Program-made: the position numbers and the translations under genes | Shown here: in pieces, positions 55,688 through 63,668 of the stretch | How positions within the stretch are numbered: the stretch's first letter is position 1 | How the letters are laid out: each line of letters begins with the position of its first letter | NCBI RefSeq assembly: GCF_005405345.1 | Contig: NZ_BJDW01000001.1 | Coordinates: forward strand, 124,001-188,000 | Source of the DNA: Enterococcus viikkiensis | Lineage (GTDB): Bacteria; Bacillota; Bacilli; Lactobacillales; Enterococcaceae | Length of the DNA: 64,000 nt | Direction of reading: 5' to 3' | The notes under the pieces: generated by a model | Database searches by the model: none | Seen by the model: only the letters and a program-made list of their open reading frames with translations | Told to the model about the DNA's origin: nothing

Positions 55688-58462
55688 TTATGCGATTACT
55701 TCTTCATGATTTTTGAGTAATTGATAAATATAGTAACGCTCTGAGGTAGGAATTGAAATTCGAAGTTGACTCTCTAATTCGTTTAGCCCGCGATTCATGA
55801 CTTTATTATCCGTTACCTTCTGATAGATTTTTTTAGACTCTTCATCGACTTTCAACGGCTGCTGTAAAATGCCCCGCTCAATCGTTCCGGCCATATGCAT
55901 AACGAAATTCACCATCACAGCATAGTCCGCGGAATTTCCATTGTTCTCAATAACAGTCGTAGCTAAATGCCATAGAGGCTCAATAATCTTACTAGGATTG
56001 ACAAACGTAAAGCTTTCTTCCATAAATTTAATACACAATTCTCGTGCTTGCTTAGCATCTAAGACGACTTCACCTTGATCTGCTAAATCATTTTCTAATA
56101 GCAATTCGTCAATGACTTGCTCCGCTTTTTGGTTAATGAATTTTTCCATTGGAATATACGGAGCACCAATTTTAGGATCAACAATTCCCGTCGTTGCAAT
56201 AATTTTGTATTCTTCTTTAAAAGTAGGAACTTTGGTTTTTATATCTCCCACCGCCAAAGTCAGCACCTCAATATGTTTCAGATTACGCTGCTTCAATGGA
56301 CGTTCAATAATCTCCTTCAAACGTTGAGCCGTTCCTTCACCGGAAGCACAAACAGCCAAAATCGCCTGCTTTTCACTCACTTCCTCGTTTTCTTGACTCA
56401 CATGACCATAACCACGAAAGCCCTGTAAAGATTCATATAACTCATCCACCCCAGAACCGAGTACACTGGATTTGCGTGCGGCTTCAATTAATAGAGGCGT
56501 CGTCACCATGTCTAAGGTTCGAACCTCTATCCCTGTATCCTTTCGAATCTCTTCATTAAAAGTAGCTAGTGATCCCATATCTACCATAATCAAAACACCG
56601 CTGCCGTCATCAATTTGCGCGACTGCTTCTCGCATTTTTTCATAGGCTACCCGCGGATGCATATCCAGTGGCATATCCACTGCGTTAATATTCGTGACAT
56701 CTAACAACTCGCGAACAACTTGCGCCATCGATGACGCCGTGCTATTTCCATGTGCCGCTACAACCACACCAATCTTGCCTGAAGATTGATCTTCTCGCAA
56801 TGAAACCAATAAAACAGTTAAATAATAATCTTCGCTCTCTGGAATAATTACTTGGAATTCCTGTTCAACTAAGCGACGAATCTCACGAGCTACCGCGAAT
56901 TCCGTCGGATAGTCTTTAGCCATCTCACGAATATTGTCATTGGTCTCACGCGTCTCACCAACATGGATTTTTTTCAAGAAAGACGAAATATGCAGACTCA
57001 TTGCATAAATAAAGTTCTGTTGAAAATGAGTCTCCAGCCGTTCACCCACAAGGGCAGCGATCTTGTTACTCGTATCAATCACATGCTTATCAACAAATTC
57101 CGTTAAGCGTGTTTCCGTGTCAAAGGTAAAGCCGTGATCTTTATAGAATGATTTCAAGTGAACATTGATATCCGTTGAGATAAAATGGTTAATCGTTTCT
57201 TGATCCAGACCTTCCGTTTTCAATAACGCGGCTTTGTCGCCAATGATATCGTACAGATTATACGGCAGCTCATAAGTATCCGTCTTAATCAATTCATCGA
57301 TCTCATTCGGCGTAACCACCATCTCTGGTTCAAGATATGGTGAGATATCCGTTGTTTTGATCCGATCAGCAGAAAGCTGGACTAAGCCGGCCTTAATCCC
57401 TTCCGTCAAATCATTCAATGTGATAGGAATTTCCTCTTGCATCATGTGGTTCATAAAGCCTCGGGCACAAATCAATTGAACATTTGATTTTAATTGGCCG
57501 ACATTTCCATAAGATACACTACCAAGAAGGGCCTTTACCACATCTTCAGTCAAAGTGATCTTGCGTTGAATTCGATTGGCTTCCATCGCTACCATCACCC
57601 GAACCAAATCCAACTGCTCTGCGGCTGGACGACTGCTGAAGGCTGGCATCTGGATATTGATCGGAATTCTTCGAACAAAGGTATCCAACAAGGAGGAATG
57701 CGGATCTTCTGTGGTGGCTCCAACAATCCGAACATTTGCGAAACGATTTTTCCCCGTTTCTCCTAAACGGCTATAAGTTCCATGATCCATAAAATAGAAG
57801 ATCATTTCCTGACCTTCAGGGGGCAGGCGATGAATTTCATCTAAGAACAGCATTCCGCCATCCGCTTGCTGAATCAGTCCATCTTTATCGGTATCCGCTC
57901 CGGTAAAAGCTCCTTTTTCGTATCCAAATAAATGACTCATCAATAGTTCTGGGTTGTTAGCGTAGTCGGCACAGTTAAAGACAACCAACTCACAATCCTT
58001 TTTAATCGTGCCTTCAGTTTGAGCGAATTGAAACATCGCGTGAGCAAAAAATGTTTTGCCCGATCCAGTAGGTCCAGTGATCAAACAATTCAAGCCACGT
58101 GGCGGGTATAGAATTGCCGCCTTCGCCTGTTCCACAGCGTTACGCATACTGCCGGTTGAGCCAATGATTTGAGTAAAAACATTTCCTGCACTCTGATTCA
58201 AAATTTTTTTCTCTGGCGGTTCAATTTTGGTGGTTTTATCATGAACAGGTTCTGGATCAAACGACACTTCTAGTGATTGGGTCGAAACAAAATAGCGAAC
58301 GGGTCTCCCTTCACTTTTATTCAATTGGCCCTCTTTAACAAGTAAATTTAAATCTTTACTGGCATTTGTTCGTTGAATATCTAAAGAATCCGCAACATCT
58401 TTTGTTGTTGCATTCGCGTTCTCAGATACAAAGCGATAAATGCGGTCAATCCGTCGTTCCAT
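55688..58462 (-). CDS. manR: LevR-like sigma-54-dependent activator of the mannose PTS
   Basis: A 924-residue regulator: N-terminal winged helix (~1-60), AAA+ domain with GPTGSGKT (Walker A, ~130), GAFTGAD (sigma-54 contact loop, ~187) and MLFLDEIHR (Walker B). PRD1 (~430-540), EIIA-Man-like domain with VVAAHGNSTASS (~577), EIIB-Gat-like domain with AVCASGEGTA (~705) and a C-terminal PRD2 complete it. PTS phosphorylation of these domains should set its activity. AGGTG precedes the ATG. It lies just upstream of the operon it should control, in the same orientation. Confidence 0.96.
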   Translation of the reverse strand: MERRIDRIYRFVSENANATTKDVADSLDIQRTNASKDLNLLVKEGQLNKSEGRPVRYFVSTQSLEVSFDPEPVHDKTTKIEPPEKKILNQSAGNVFTQIIGSTGSMRNAVEQAKAAILYPPRGLNCLITGPTGSGKTFFAHAMFQFAQTEGTIKKDCELVVFNCADYANNPELLMSHLFGYEKGAFTGADTDKDGLIQQADGGMLFLDEIHRLPPEGQEMIFYFMDHGTYSRLGETGKNRFANVRIVGATTEDPHSSLLDTFVRRIPINIQMPAFSSRPAAEQLDLVRVMVAMEANRIQRKITLTEDVVKALLGSVSYGNVGQLKSNVQLICARGFMNHMMQEEIPITLNDLTEGIKAGLVQLSADRIKTTDISPYLEPEMVVTPNEIDELIKTDTYELPYNLYDIIGDKAALLKTEGLDQETINHFISTDINVHLKSFYKDHGFTFDTETRLTEFVDKHVIDTSNKIAALVGERLETHFQQNFIYAMSLHISSFLKKIHVGETRETNDNIREMAKDYPTEFAVAREIRRLVEQEFQVIIPESEDYYLTVLLVSLREDQSSGKIGVVVAAHGNSTASSMAQVVRELLDVTNINAVDMPLDMHPRVAYEKMREAVAQIDDGSGVLIMVDMGSLATFNEEIRKDTGIEVRTLDMVTTPLLIEAARKSSVLGSGVDELYESLQGFRGYGHVSQENEEVSEKQAILAVCASGEGTAQRLKEIIERPLKQRNLKHIEVLTLAVGDIKTKVPTFKEEYKIIATTGIVDPKIGAPYIPMEKFINQKAEQVIDELLLENDLADQGEVVLDAKQARELCIKFMEESFTFVNPSKIIEPLWHLATTVIENNGNSADYAVMVNFVMHMAGTIERGILQQPLKVDEESKKIYQKVTDNKVMNRGLNELESQLRISIPTSERYYIYQLLKNHEEVIA

Positions 58463-58479
58463 TCAGTCACCTACTTTAT

Positions 58480-58553
58480 TAGTGTATTCCTACTATCAAT
58501 CATCTATAGTTTTTGTTAAAATGTCAAATAATTTGTTATAGAATAATACACTA
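58480..58553. repeat. 9-bp inverted repeat flanking the manR promoter
   Basis: TAGTGTATT (58480-58488) and its exact complement AATACACTA (58545-58553) bracket the promoter, 56 bp apart. Confidence 0.4.
58499..58527 (-). promoter_or_regulatory. manR promoter
   Basis: -35 TTGACA (58522-58527), 17-bp spacer, -10 GATGAT (58499-58504). Confidence 0.55.
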
Positions 58554-58730
58554 TATTTTTTACAAATGGAAATTTTCTTGATTTGTCACAAGAATTATAA
58601 AAACTTCCTTAATAAATCCCGATAATTTCTTTTATCCTTTCCTAATTCCCTAAAAAGATACCTTATTTCTTCTATATAAATAGTAATAATTTGGACTTTC
58701 CCGTCCTTTCACTTGAAATAAACGGTAAAA
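58554..58730. other. Intergenic sequence without a gene
   Basis: AT-rich stretch between the manR promoter and the trkH terminator; no reading frame, RNA or repeat is supported. Confidence 0.5.
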
Positions 58731-58765
58731 CAAAAAAATTCCCATCTTCCAGGAAGATAGGAAAA
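58731..58765 (-). terminator. Terminator of trkA-trkH
   Basis: Stem TTCC..ATCTTCC / GGAAGAT..GGAA with two internal mismatched bases, then T7 on the minus strand, 70 bp after the trkH stop. Confidence 0.7.
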
Positions 58766-58834
58766 AATTCAAATTGAAACAGCCTCTTTCCAAAATTCAT
58801 ATGAGTCAAAAGAAATCAGCTGGTTCTATTGATC

Positions 58835-60274
58835 TTAACTTCGCCAGAAGGATTTTGAAAAGAGAATCAATATTGGAAAGATCTCCAATCGTCCAGCTAA
58901 CATAGCAAAAGATAAGGTCCATTTAGAAAGATTGGATAAAAAACCAAAATTATGAGTGGGACCGACGCCATTGAAACCCGGTCCAACATTATTAATACAA
59001 GTGGCTACTGCTGAAAAAGTCGTCTGGAAATCAACATTCTCCAAAGAAATAATCAGTAATGAACTGGCAAATACTAACAAATACAGGACTAAATACGAAT
59101 GGATGTTGTTAATCGTCTTAGGTGCAACCGCCTCTCCTTCAAAATTCAAGGTAGTGACCGTCCGAGAATGTAAAATTCGTTTTAACTCTTGCAGCGCATG
59201 CTTCGAGAGCATCATGATCCGCGAAACTTTGATTCCCCCACCTGTGGATCCGGCACAAGCGCCAATAAACATCAAGGATAGCAAAGTCACTTGAGAAAAC
59301 ATCGGCCACAAATCATAATCTGCCGTCACAAATCCAGTCGTCGTAATGATCGATGCCACTTGAAAAACGGCATATCGGAAAGCTTTTAAGTACGAAGGAT
59401 ACTGCGAAGCAATATTCACGGTAATTAAAATTGTTGCTGCCGTAATAATTGTCAAATAACCTCGTAGTTCTTCACTTTTCAATACGGGAATAATTTTTCC
59501 AATAATAAAGAAATAAATCAGGTTGAAATTAATTCCAAAGAGAATCATAAAAACCGTGATCACACCATCAGTATACGCACTATTATAGCCAGCAATGCCT
59601 GCATCAGTAACAGAAAAGCCACCCGTCCCAGCAGTTGCAAAAGAATTTAGCATGCTATCAAAAACCGGCATTCCGCCGATGATTAATAAAACAATCTGGA
59701 GTAACGTCAATGCGCCATAAATGACATAGAGTATGCGGGCGGTGACCCGTACCTTAGACACTAATTTACCAACCACCGGTCCTGGCATCTCGGCTTTCAG
59801 AATATGCATCGTTCGCCCAGACGCTAATGGAATAAAGGCAACAGTGAAGACTAAGATCCCCATCCCACCGACCCAATGGGTAAAGCTGCGCCAAAATAAA
59901 CTCGCATGACTCATGCCCTCCAGCGTCGATAATATCGATGACCCCGTTGTCGTAAAACCAGAAACCGTTTCAAAAAATGCATTGGTGAAAGAAGGAATCT
60001 CACCTGTCAAAACGAAAGGCAACGCCCCAAAAAGCGATAGTAAACACCAACTTACCCCCACGATGAAGAAGCCTTCTTTTGCATAAATATTTCTATTTTT
60101 AGGCGGCTTTCGACACAATGAAAAACCCACTAAAAAAACCACTATTGATACGAAGGCATATGAAGCTGTACCTTTTTCCTGATAAATCAACGAGACCAAT
60201 AGTGGCAATAATAGTAGCCCCGCCTCCACCTTCAATAATTTACCTAATGTAAACAGAACCATTTTTTTATTCAT
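58835..60274 (-). CDS. trkH: Potassium uptake channel subunit TrkH/KtrB
   Basis: A 479-residue membrane protein with four M1-P-M2 repeats; selectivity-filter stretches include ETVSGFTTTGSS (~100), FATAGTGGFS (~211), ASIITTTGFVTADY (~310) and NNVGPGFNGVG (~430). It is the K+-conducting subunit driven by TrkA/KtrA-type RCK proteins. It lies 12 bp after trkA. The best AAGGAG is inside the trkA end and is 16 bp from the ATG, unusually far; an in-frame TAA just upstream excludes an extension. Confidence 0.94.
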   Translation of the reverse strand: MNKKMVLFTLGKLLKVEAGLLLLPLLVSLIYQEKGTASYAFVSIVVFLVGFSLCRKPPKNRNIYAKEGFFIVGVSWCLLSLFGALPFVLTGEIPSFTNAFFETVSGFTTTGSSILSTLEGMSHASLFWRSFTHWVGGMGILVFTVAFIPLASGRTMHILKAEMPGPVVGKLVSKVRVTARILYVIYGALTLLQIVLLIIGGMPVFDSMLNSFATAGTGGFSVTDAGIAGYNSAYTDGVITVFMILFGINFNLIYFFIIGKIIPVLKSEELRGYLTIITAATILITVNIASQYPSYLKAFRYAVFQVASIITTTGFVTADYDLWPMFSQVTLLSLMFIGACAGSTGGGIKVSRIMMLSKHALQELKRILHSRTVTTLNFEGEAVAPKTINNIHSYLVLYLLVFASSLLIISLENVDFQTTFSAVATCINNVGPGFNGVGPTHNFGFLSNLSKWTLSFAMLAGRLEIFPILILFSKSFWRS

Positions 60275-60286
60275 AATAATCGATCG

Positions 60287-61654
60287 TTATCTCCTTACCA
60301 GATCATTTAAGCAGCAAATATTTCGATCTGTTGTAATAAACACGATATGATCCTTCAACCGAATTTCAGTATCACCTTTTGGAATAACAAAACCACGTTC
60401 TCTTGAGATTGCCGCAATCAATACATTGTCCTTCAATTGAACCTCAGAGACCTTTTTGTCTAGGAACCTTGACTGAGGCGTAACCACAAACTCCATCGCT
60501 TCAACATCATCATTCACTAATCGATGCAAGGTCTTCACACTGCTATCATCATCCTTATTATTTTTTGCTCGAATGAAGCGCAAGATATGACCAGCGATAA
60601 TATTTTTCGGAGAGATCACGCTATCGATATCCAATTGATCCAAAACATGAACGAAATTCATTCGCGTCACTTTCGCCACGGTTTTTTTTGCGTTCATTTG
60701 CTTGCCGTAAAGCGAAATTACGATATTTTCTTCATCTAATCCCGTTAATGCCACTAACGCATCAATCGATTCGATCCCTTCTTCAATCAATACCTCTTCA
60801 TCGCTGCCATCCGATTCAATGATCGTCGCTTCAGGCAGCTTTCTTGAAAGCTCCAAGCAACGCTTCGGATTGTTCTCAATAATTTTTACTTGAATCCCAT
60901 GTTCAACCAATTGGCGTGCCAAATAAAATGCGATCCGACCGCCACCGACAATGATAATTCGCTTGGTCTTTTGTTTAAATAAATTGATATCCTGACAAAA
61001 ACGTACCAAGTCTCGGTGCTGACCCATCACATGAATTCTATCGTTCTGTTCAAGCACGAAATCTCCATCTGGAATAATCAGTTCTTCCTTGCGGCGAACT
61101 GCACAAATTAGCACATTTGATTTAGAAACCTTTCCTAAACGATTCAATGGTATGCCGTTTAGACGAGTATTCTCCTTTAGTCGAAATTCTGCCAACTCGA
61201 TCTTGCCGCTAACAAAGGTATCCACCTTAAAAGCCGAAGGGAAAAGCAAGATCCGCCGTATTTCATTTGCTGCTTCTAATTCGGGATTAATGATCATGGA
61301 AATTCCTAATTGATCCCGCATAAAGGAACGTTGCTTCAAATAGTCAGGATTCCGAACACGAGCAATGGAATTTTTGGCCCCCATTTTTTTAGCCATCAAA
61401 CACGCTAAAATATTCAGTTCATCTGTTTCTGTCACAGCAATGACAATATCCGCCTCGCTAACTCCGGCTTCCATCAAGATGTCATAGGTGGCACCATTGC
61501 CAACGATCCCCAACACATCGTACTGATTCACGATTGCTTCGACCTTTTCAGCATGTAGATCAATGATGACCACATCATAATTATAATCTTCATTAGATAA
61601 ATGCTGCGTCAGAGATTTCCCGACCTTGCCAGCACCTAAAACGATAATTTTCAT
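60287..61654 (-). CDS. trkA: Potassium uptake regulatory subunit TrkA
   Basis: A 455-residue tandem RCK protein: two Rossmann domains (VLGAGKVGKSLTQHL at residue 4; IVGGGRIAFYLARQL near residue 228), each with a TrkA-C domain after it. It binds NAD(H) or ATP and gates TrkH. The first domain has the intact GxGxxG; the second reads GGGRIA. AAGGAG precedes the ATG. Translation may be coupled to a short frame ending in ATGA at its start. The long leader (promoter 62092) contains the tandem repeats. Confidence 0.95.
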   Translation of the reverse strand: MKIIVLGAGKVGKSLTQHLSNEDYNYDVVIIDLHAEKVEAIVNQYDVLGIVGNGATYDILMEAGVSEADIVIAVTETDELNILACLMAKKMGAKNSIARVRNPDYLKQRSFMRDQLGISMIINPELEAANEIRRILLFPSAFKVDTFVSGKIELAEFRLKENTRLNGIPLNRLGKVSKSNVLICAVRRKEELIIPDGDFVLEQNDRIHVMGQHRDLVRFCQDINLFKQKTKRIIIVGGGRIAFYLARQLVEHGIQVKIIENNPKRCLELSRKLPEATIIESDGSDEEVLIEEGIESIDALVALTGLDEENIVISLYGKQMNAKKTVAKVTRMNFVHVLDQLDIDSVISPKNIIAGHILRFIRAKNNKDDDSSVKTLHRLVNDDVEAMEFVVTPQSRFLDKKVSEVQLKDNVLIAAISRERGFVIPKGDTEIRLKDHIVFITTDRNICCLNDLVRR

Positions 61655-61710
61655 TTTTTCTCCTTATTCGTTTCAATGGATTCATTTTTCTCACGAAAAA
61701 TGAGTTTCAT
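61651..61710 (-). CDS. Short repeat-encoded frame overlapping trkA start (19 residues)
   Basis: MKLIFREKNESIETNKEKK, the truncated third copy of the repeat frame. Its stop overlaps the trkA start as ATGA, and the trkA ribosome site lies in it. Translation is unproven; it has no clear ribosome site. Confidence 0.3.
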   Translation of the reverse strand: MKLIFREKNESIETNKEKK

Positions 61711-61751
61711 TCGAATGCCGTATATCATTCAACTAAACCGTTCACTTTTTT

Positions 61752-61859
61752 TTAACTGTAATTTTTAGATGGTTCGTCTTGTTTATAAATTACTAAAGTT
61801 GAACTGACATCCTTATTCGTTTCAATGGATTCATTTTTCTCATGAAAAATGAGTTTCAT
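61752..61859 (-). CDS. Repeat-encoded small frame, copy 2 (35 residues, frameshifted)
   Basis: Begins MKLIFHEKNESIE like its sister frame; one base lost from an A-run near the end changes the frame and it stops early (PSKNYS). No clear ribosome site. May be a decaying copy. Confidence 0.3.
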   Translation of the reverse strand: MKLIFHEKNESIETNKDVSSTLVIYKQDEPSKNYS

Positions 61860-61877
61860 TCGAATGCCGTATATCAT

Positions 61878-62009
61878 TCAACTAAACCGTTCGCCTTTTT
61901 TTAACCGTAATTTTTTAGACGGTTCGTCTTGTTTATAAACTACTAAAGTTGAACTGACATCCTCACTCGTTTCAATGGATTCATTTTTCTCACGAAAAAT
62001 GAGTTTCAT
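61878..62009 (-). CDS. Repeat-encoded small frame, copy 1 (43 residues)
   Basis: An unbroken frame starting MKLIFREKNESIE and ending KKLRLKKGERFS; soluble, charged, no known family. It spans the junction of two repeat units. No good ribosome site precedes the ATG, so translation is uncertain. Confidence 0.35.
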   Translation of the reverse strand: MKLIFREKNESIETSEDVSSTLVVYKQDEPSKKLRLKKGERFS

Positions 62010-62091
62010 TCGAATACCGTATATCATTCAACTAATTTTGTTAAATAAATCGCAAAACTAAATTAACTTTCTCAGGACATTCTTAACCCTC

Positions 62092-62120
62092 ATTCTAGCT
62101 TTTTATACAAGGGAAAACAA
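62092..62120 (-). promoter_or_regulatory. Probable trkAH promoter
   Basis: -35 TTGTTT (62115-62120), 17-bp spacer, -10 TAGAAT (62092-62097). This gives a leader of about 430 nt that includes the whole repeat array. From 62121 to 62207 nothing else is seen. Confidence 0.6.
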
Positions 62121-62207
62121 CATCCTTTCACAAAGTCTTATCCCATTTTCTTCAATTAAATTTTATAAAAAATCAAATAAAAAATTACCAAGTATTTGCT
62201 TTTGGGA

Positions 62208-62251
62208 AAATTAAAAACCAGCCAAGCTTCGGATCTGCTCTGACTGGTTTT
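62208..62251 (-). terminator. Terminator after the small membrane-protein frame
   Basis: An 8-bp stem (62214-62221 with 62244-62251) around a structured loop, followed on the minus strand by TTTTTAATTTT. Confidence 0.7.
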
Positions 62252-62254
62252 ATA

Positions 62255-62373
62255 TTAAATAATTGTGGTAACAATCGTGATTGCCCCTAAAATGACTCCT
62301 AGCACATTCGCTATAATAATGAGTATATTTTCTTTTGCACAGAAATATGGATTACCTGTTCTTTCTTGTCCAT
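62255..62373 (-). pseudogene. Small membrane protein frame with an apparent frameshift
   Basis: GAGAGGTG stands 5 bp before an ATG that opens MDKKEQVIHISVQKK and stops after 20 residues (62311). In the adjacent frame the sequence continues as ENILIIIANVLGVILGAITIVTTII to a TAA at 62255, a clear membrane helix with no start codon of its own. One extra A in the A4 run near 62333-62336 would join the two into a 39-residue single-helix protein. A terminator follows at once. It could be a pseudogene, a sequencing error, a frameshifting gene, or chance. Confidence 0.45.
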
Positions 62374-62436
62374 AAAAACACCTCTCCCATATTCCGTAGT
62401 TTATCTTGAATAAATAAGTAAAAAGAAGCGAATAAA

Positions 62437-62476
62437 TAAAAAAAGCCCCACCCCTTGCTACACAAGGGATAGAGCT
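62437..62476 (-). terminator. Terminator of rplU-prp-rpmA
   Basis: A 14-bp stem with several G-T pairs (AGCTCTATCCCTTG / CAAGGGGTGGGGCT on the minus strand) followed by T7. Confidence 0.9.
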
Positions 62477-62484
62477 AATTGTAA

Positions 62485-62778
62485 TTAAGCTTCTTGAGCT
62501 ACTGGGTAAACAGACACTTGTTTTTTGTCGCGACCTTTACGTTCGAAACGTACTACGCCGTCAACTTTAGCAAACAATGTGTCATCGCCACCGATACCAA
62601 CATTAACACCAGGGAAAATTTTAGTACCACGTTGACGGTAAAGAATTGATCCACCAGTAACAGTTTGACCGTCAGCACGTTTAGCGCCTAAACGTTTTGA
62701 TTCTGAATCACGTCCGTTAGATGTTGAACCGCCACCTTTTTTGTGGGCGAATAATTGTAAGTTCATATTCATTAACAT
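62485..62778 (-). CDS. rpmA: 50S ribosomal protein L27 (with cleavable N-terminal leader)
   Basis: A 97-residue L27 with [14 protein letters not shown] after an N-terminal extension [11 protein letters not shown]. In Firmicutes this extension is removed by Prp after the NLQ-x-FA type motif, exposing the tail that reaches the peptidyl-transferase centre. The start is the ATG 8 bp after AGGAGG; a GTG three codons earlier overlaps that site. Last of rplU-prp-rpmA. Confidence 0.98.
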   Translation of the reverse strand: MLMNMNLQLFAHKKGGGSTSNGRDSESKRLGAKRADGQTVTGGSILYRQRGTKIFPGVNVGIGGDDTLFAKVDGVVRFERKGRDKKQVSVYPVAQEA

Positions 62779-62790
62779 GAGCTGCACCTC

Positions 62791-63141
62791 CTATGGTTTA
62801 GATTGTGTTTGGACTTCGATGAAATCCAAATAGTCTTTTTCGATTGATTGCAAGCCTAACAATAAATGCTCTAGCAAAATTTGTGAGATATTCATCTGCT
62901 CTTGGGTCAACGAATCATTTATTTCCATTGAAACATGAAGGTAACCACCTTCATCATCATTGGTTTCGATGTTCGGAATGACACCCGCTAGTGCATCCAA
63001 GCTATTTACCGTACTGATAGCTAACGCGGAAACAGCTGCACAGACGATATCACTACCGTAAGGACCTGCTTCAGCATGACCCGTCAGCGTAAATTCACTG
63101 ATTAGACCCGCTTGGTTTCGAGTGAATGTACCTTTGATCAA
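62791..63141 (-). CDS. prp: Ribosomal-processing cysteine protease Prp
   Basis: A 116-residue Prp with the catalytic pair in TGHAEAGPYGSDIVCAAVS (His in GHAEAG, Cys in DIVCAA). It cleaves the leader of L27, and its gene lies, as usual, between L21 and L27. The start is set at a TTG (63139-63141), 8 bp after AGAAGG, since the family begins MI-x-A/G; a GTG three codons upstream overlaps the ribosome site. Confidence 0.95.
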   Translation of the reverse strand: MIKGTFTRNQAGLISEFTLTGHAEAGPYGSDIVCAAVSALAISTVNSLDALAGVIPNIETNDDEGGYLHVSMEINDSLTQEQMNISQILLEHLLLGLQSIEKDYLDFIEVQTQSKP

Positions 63142-63158
63142 CTTAGGCACCTTCTTTT

Positions 63159-63467
63159 TTATGCTTTGATTGAGTCAATGACAACTTTAGTGTAAGGTTG
63201 ACGATGACCTTGTTTACGGTGTGAATGTTTTTTAGGTTTGTATTTGAAAGTTACGACTTTCTTTTGTTTGCCGTGTTTTTCTACAGTTCCTTCAACAGTT
63301 GCACCTTCAACGATAGGAGCTCCTACTTTCGTAGATTCGCCGCCTACTAAAACGACTTGGTCGAAGACAACTTTTTCGCCAGCTTCAACGTCTAATTTTT
63401 CAATGTAGACTGCTTGACCTTCTTCAACTTTGATTTGTTTACCGCCAGTTTTGATGATTGCGTACAT
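63159..63467 (-). CDS. rplU: 50S ribosomal protein L21
   Basis: A 102-residue L21 ([17 protein letters not shown]..., ending [18 protein letters not shown]). It binds 23S rRNA domain V and VI region. AGGAGG precedes the ATG. First of the three-gene unit, behind an L21 leader RNA and a consensus promoter. Confidence 0.98.
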   Translation of the reverse strand: MYAIIKTGGKQIKVEEGQAVYIEKLDVEAGEKVVFDQVVLVGGESTKVGAPIVEGATVEGTVEKHGKQKKVVTFKYKPKKHSHRKQGHRQPYTKVVIDSIKA

Positions 63468-63479
63468 GCTTGTGGCACC

Positions 63480-63575
63480 TCCTTATATAATATACTTAGA
63501 CTCGCCATCCCAAGTGACCGAAGTACTTACTACTTGTTCTGTGCGGTTGTAGCTGTGGGTTCCACAATTACAACA
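63480..63575 (-). ncRNA. Ribosomal L21 leader RNA
   Basis: The leader of rplU folds into a stem (TTGTA..TGTGG / CCACAG..TACAA, loop AACC) followed by a smaller hairpin (GTACTTCGGT region). Position and shape fit the Firmicute L21 leader, thought to mediate feedback by L21. Confidence 0.65.
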
Positions 63576-63580
63576 TTCAT

Positions 63581-63609
63581 ATTCTACTAAAAAAGATAGG
63601 CTAAGTCAA
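63581..63609 (-). promoter_or_regulatory. rplU promoter
   Basis: -35 TTGACT (63604-63609), 17-bp spacer, -10 TAGAAT (63581-63586). Confidence 0.85.
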
Positions 63610-63668
63610 TGATTAATTATTGACGCGGCGCCAGCTTTTTTCTACTATAATAAGACGAGGTGATAATA

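Larger units (their letters stand above)
61662..62035. repeat. 149/150-bp tandem repeat, 2.5 copies, in the trkA leader
   Basis: Copies at 61662-61810, 61811-61960 and 61961-62035 (partial) differ at only a few bases. Each full copy has a 9-bp hairpin (TCATTTTTC / GAAAAATGA) and a weaker AACCGT / A[CT]GGTT pairing whose one change between copies keeps a G-T pair. On the minus strand each copy also holds the start of a small reading frame. Confidence 0.95.
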
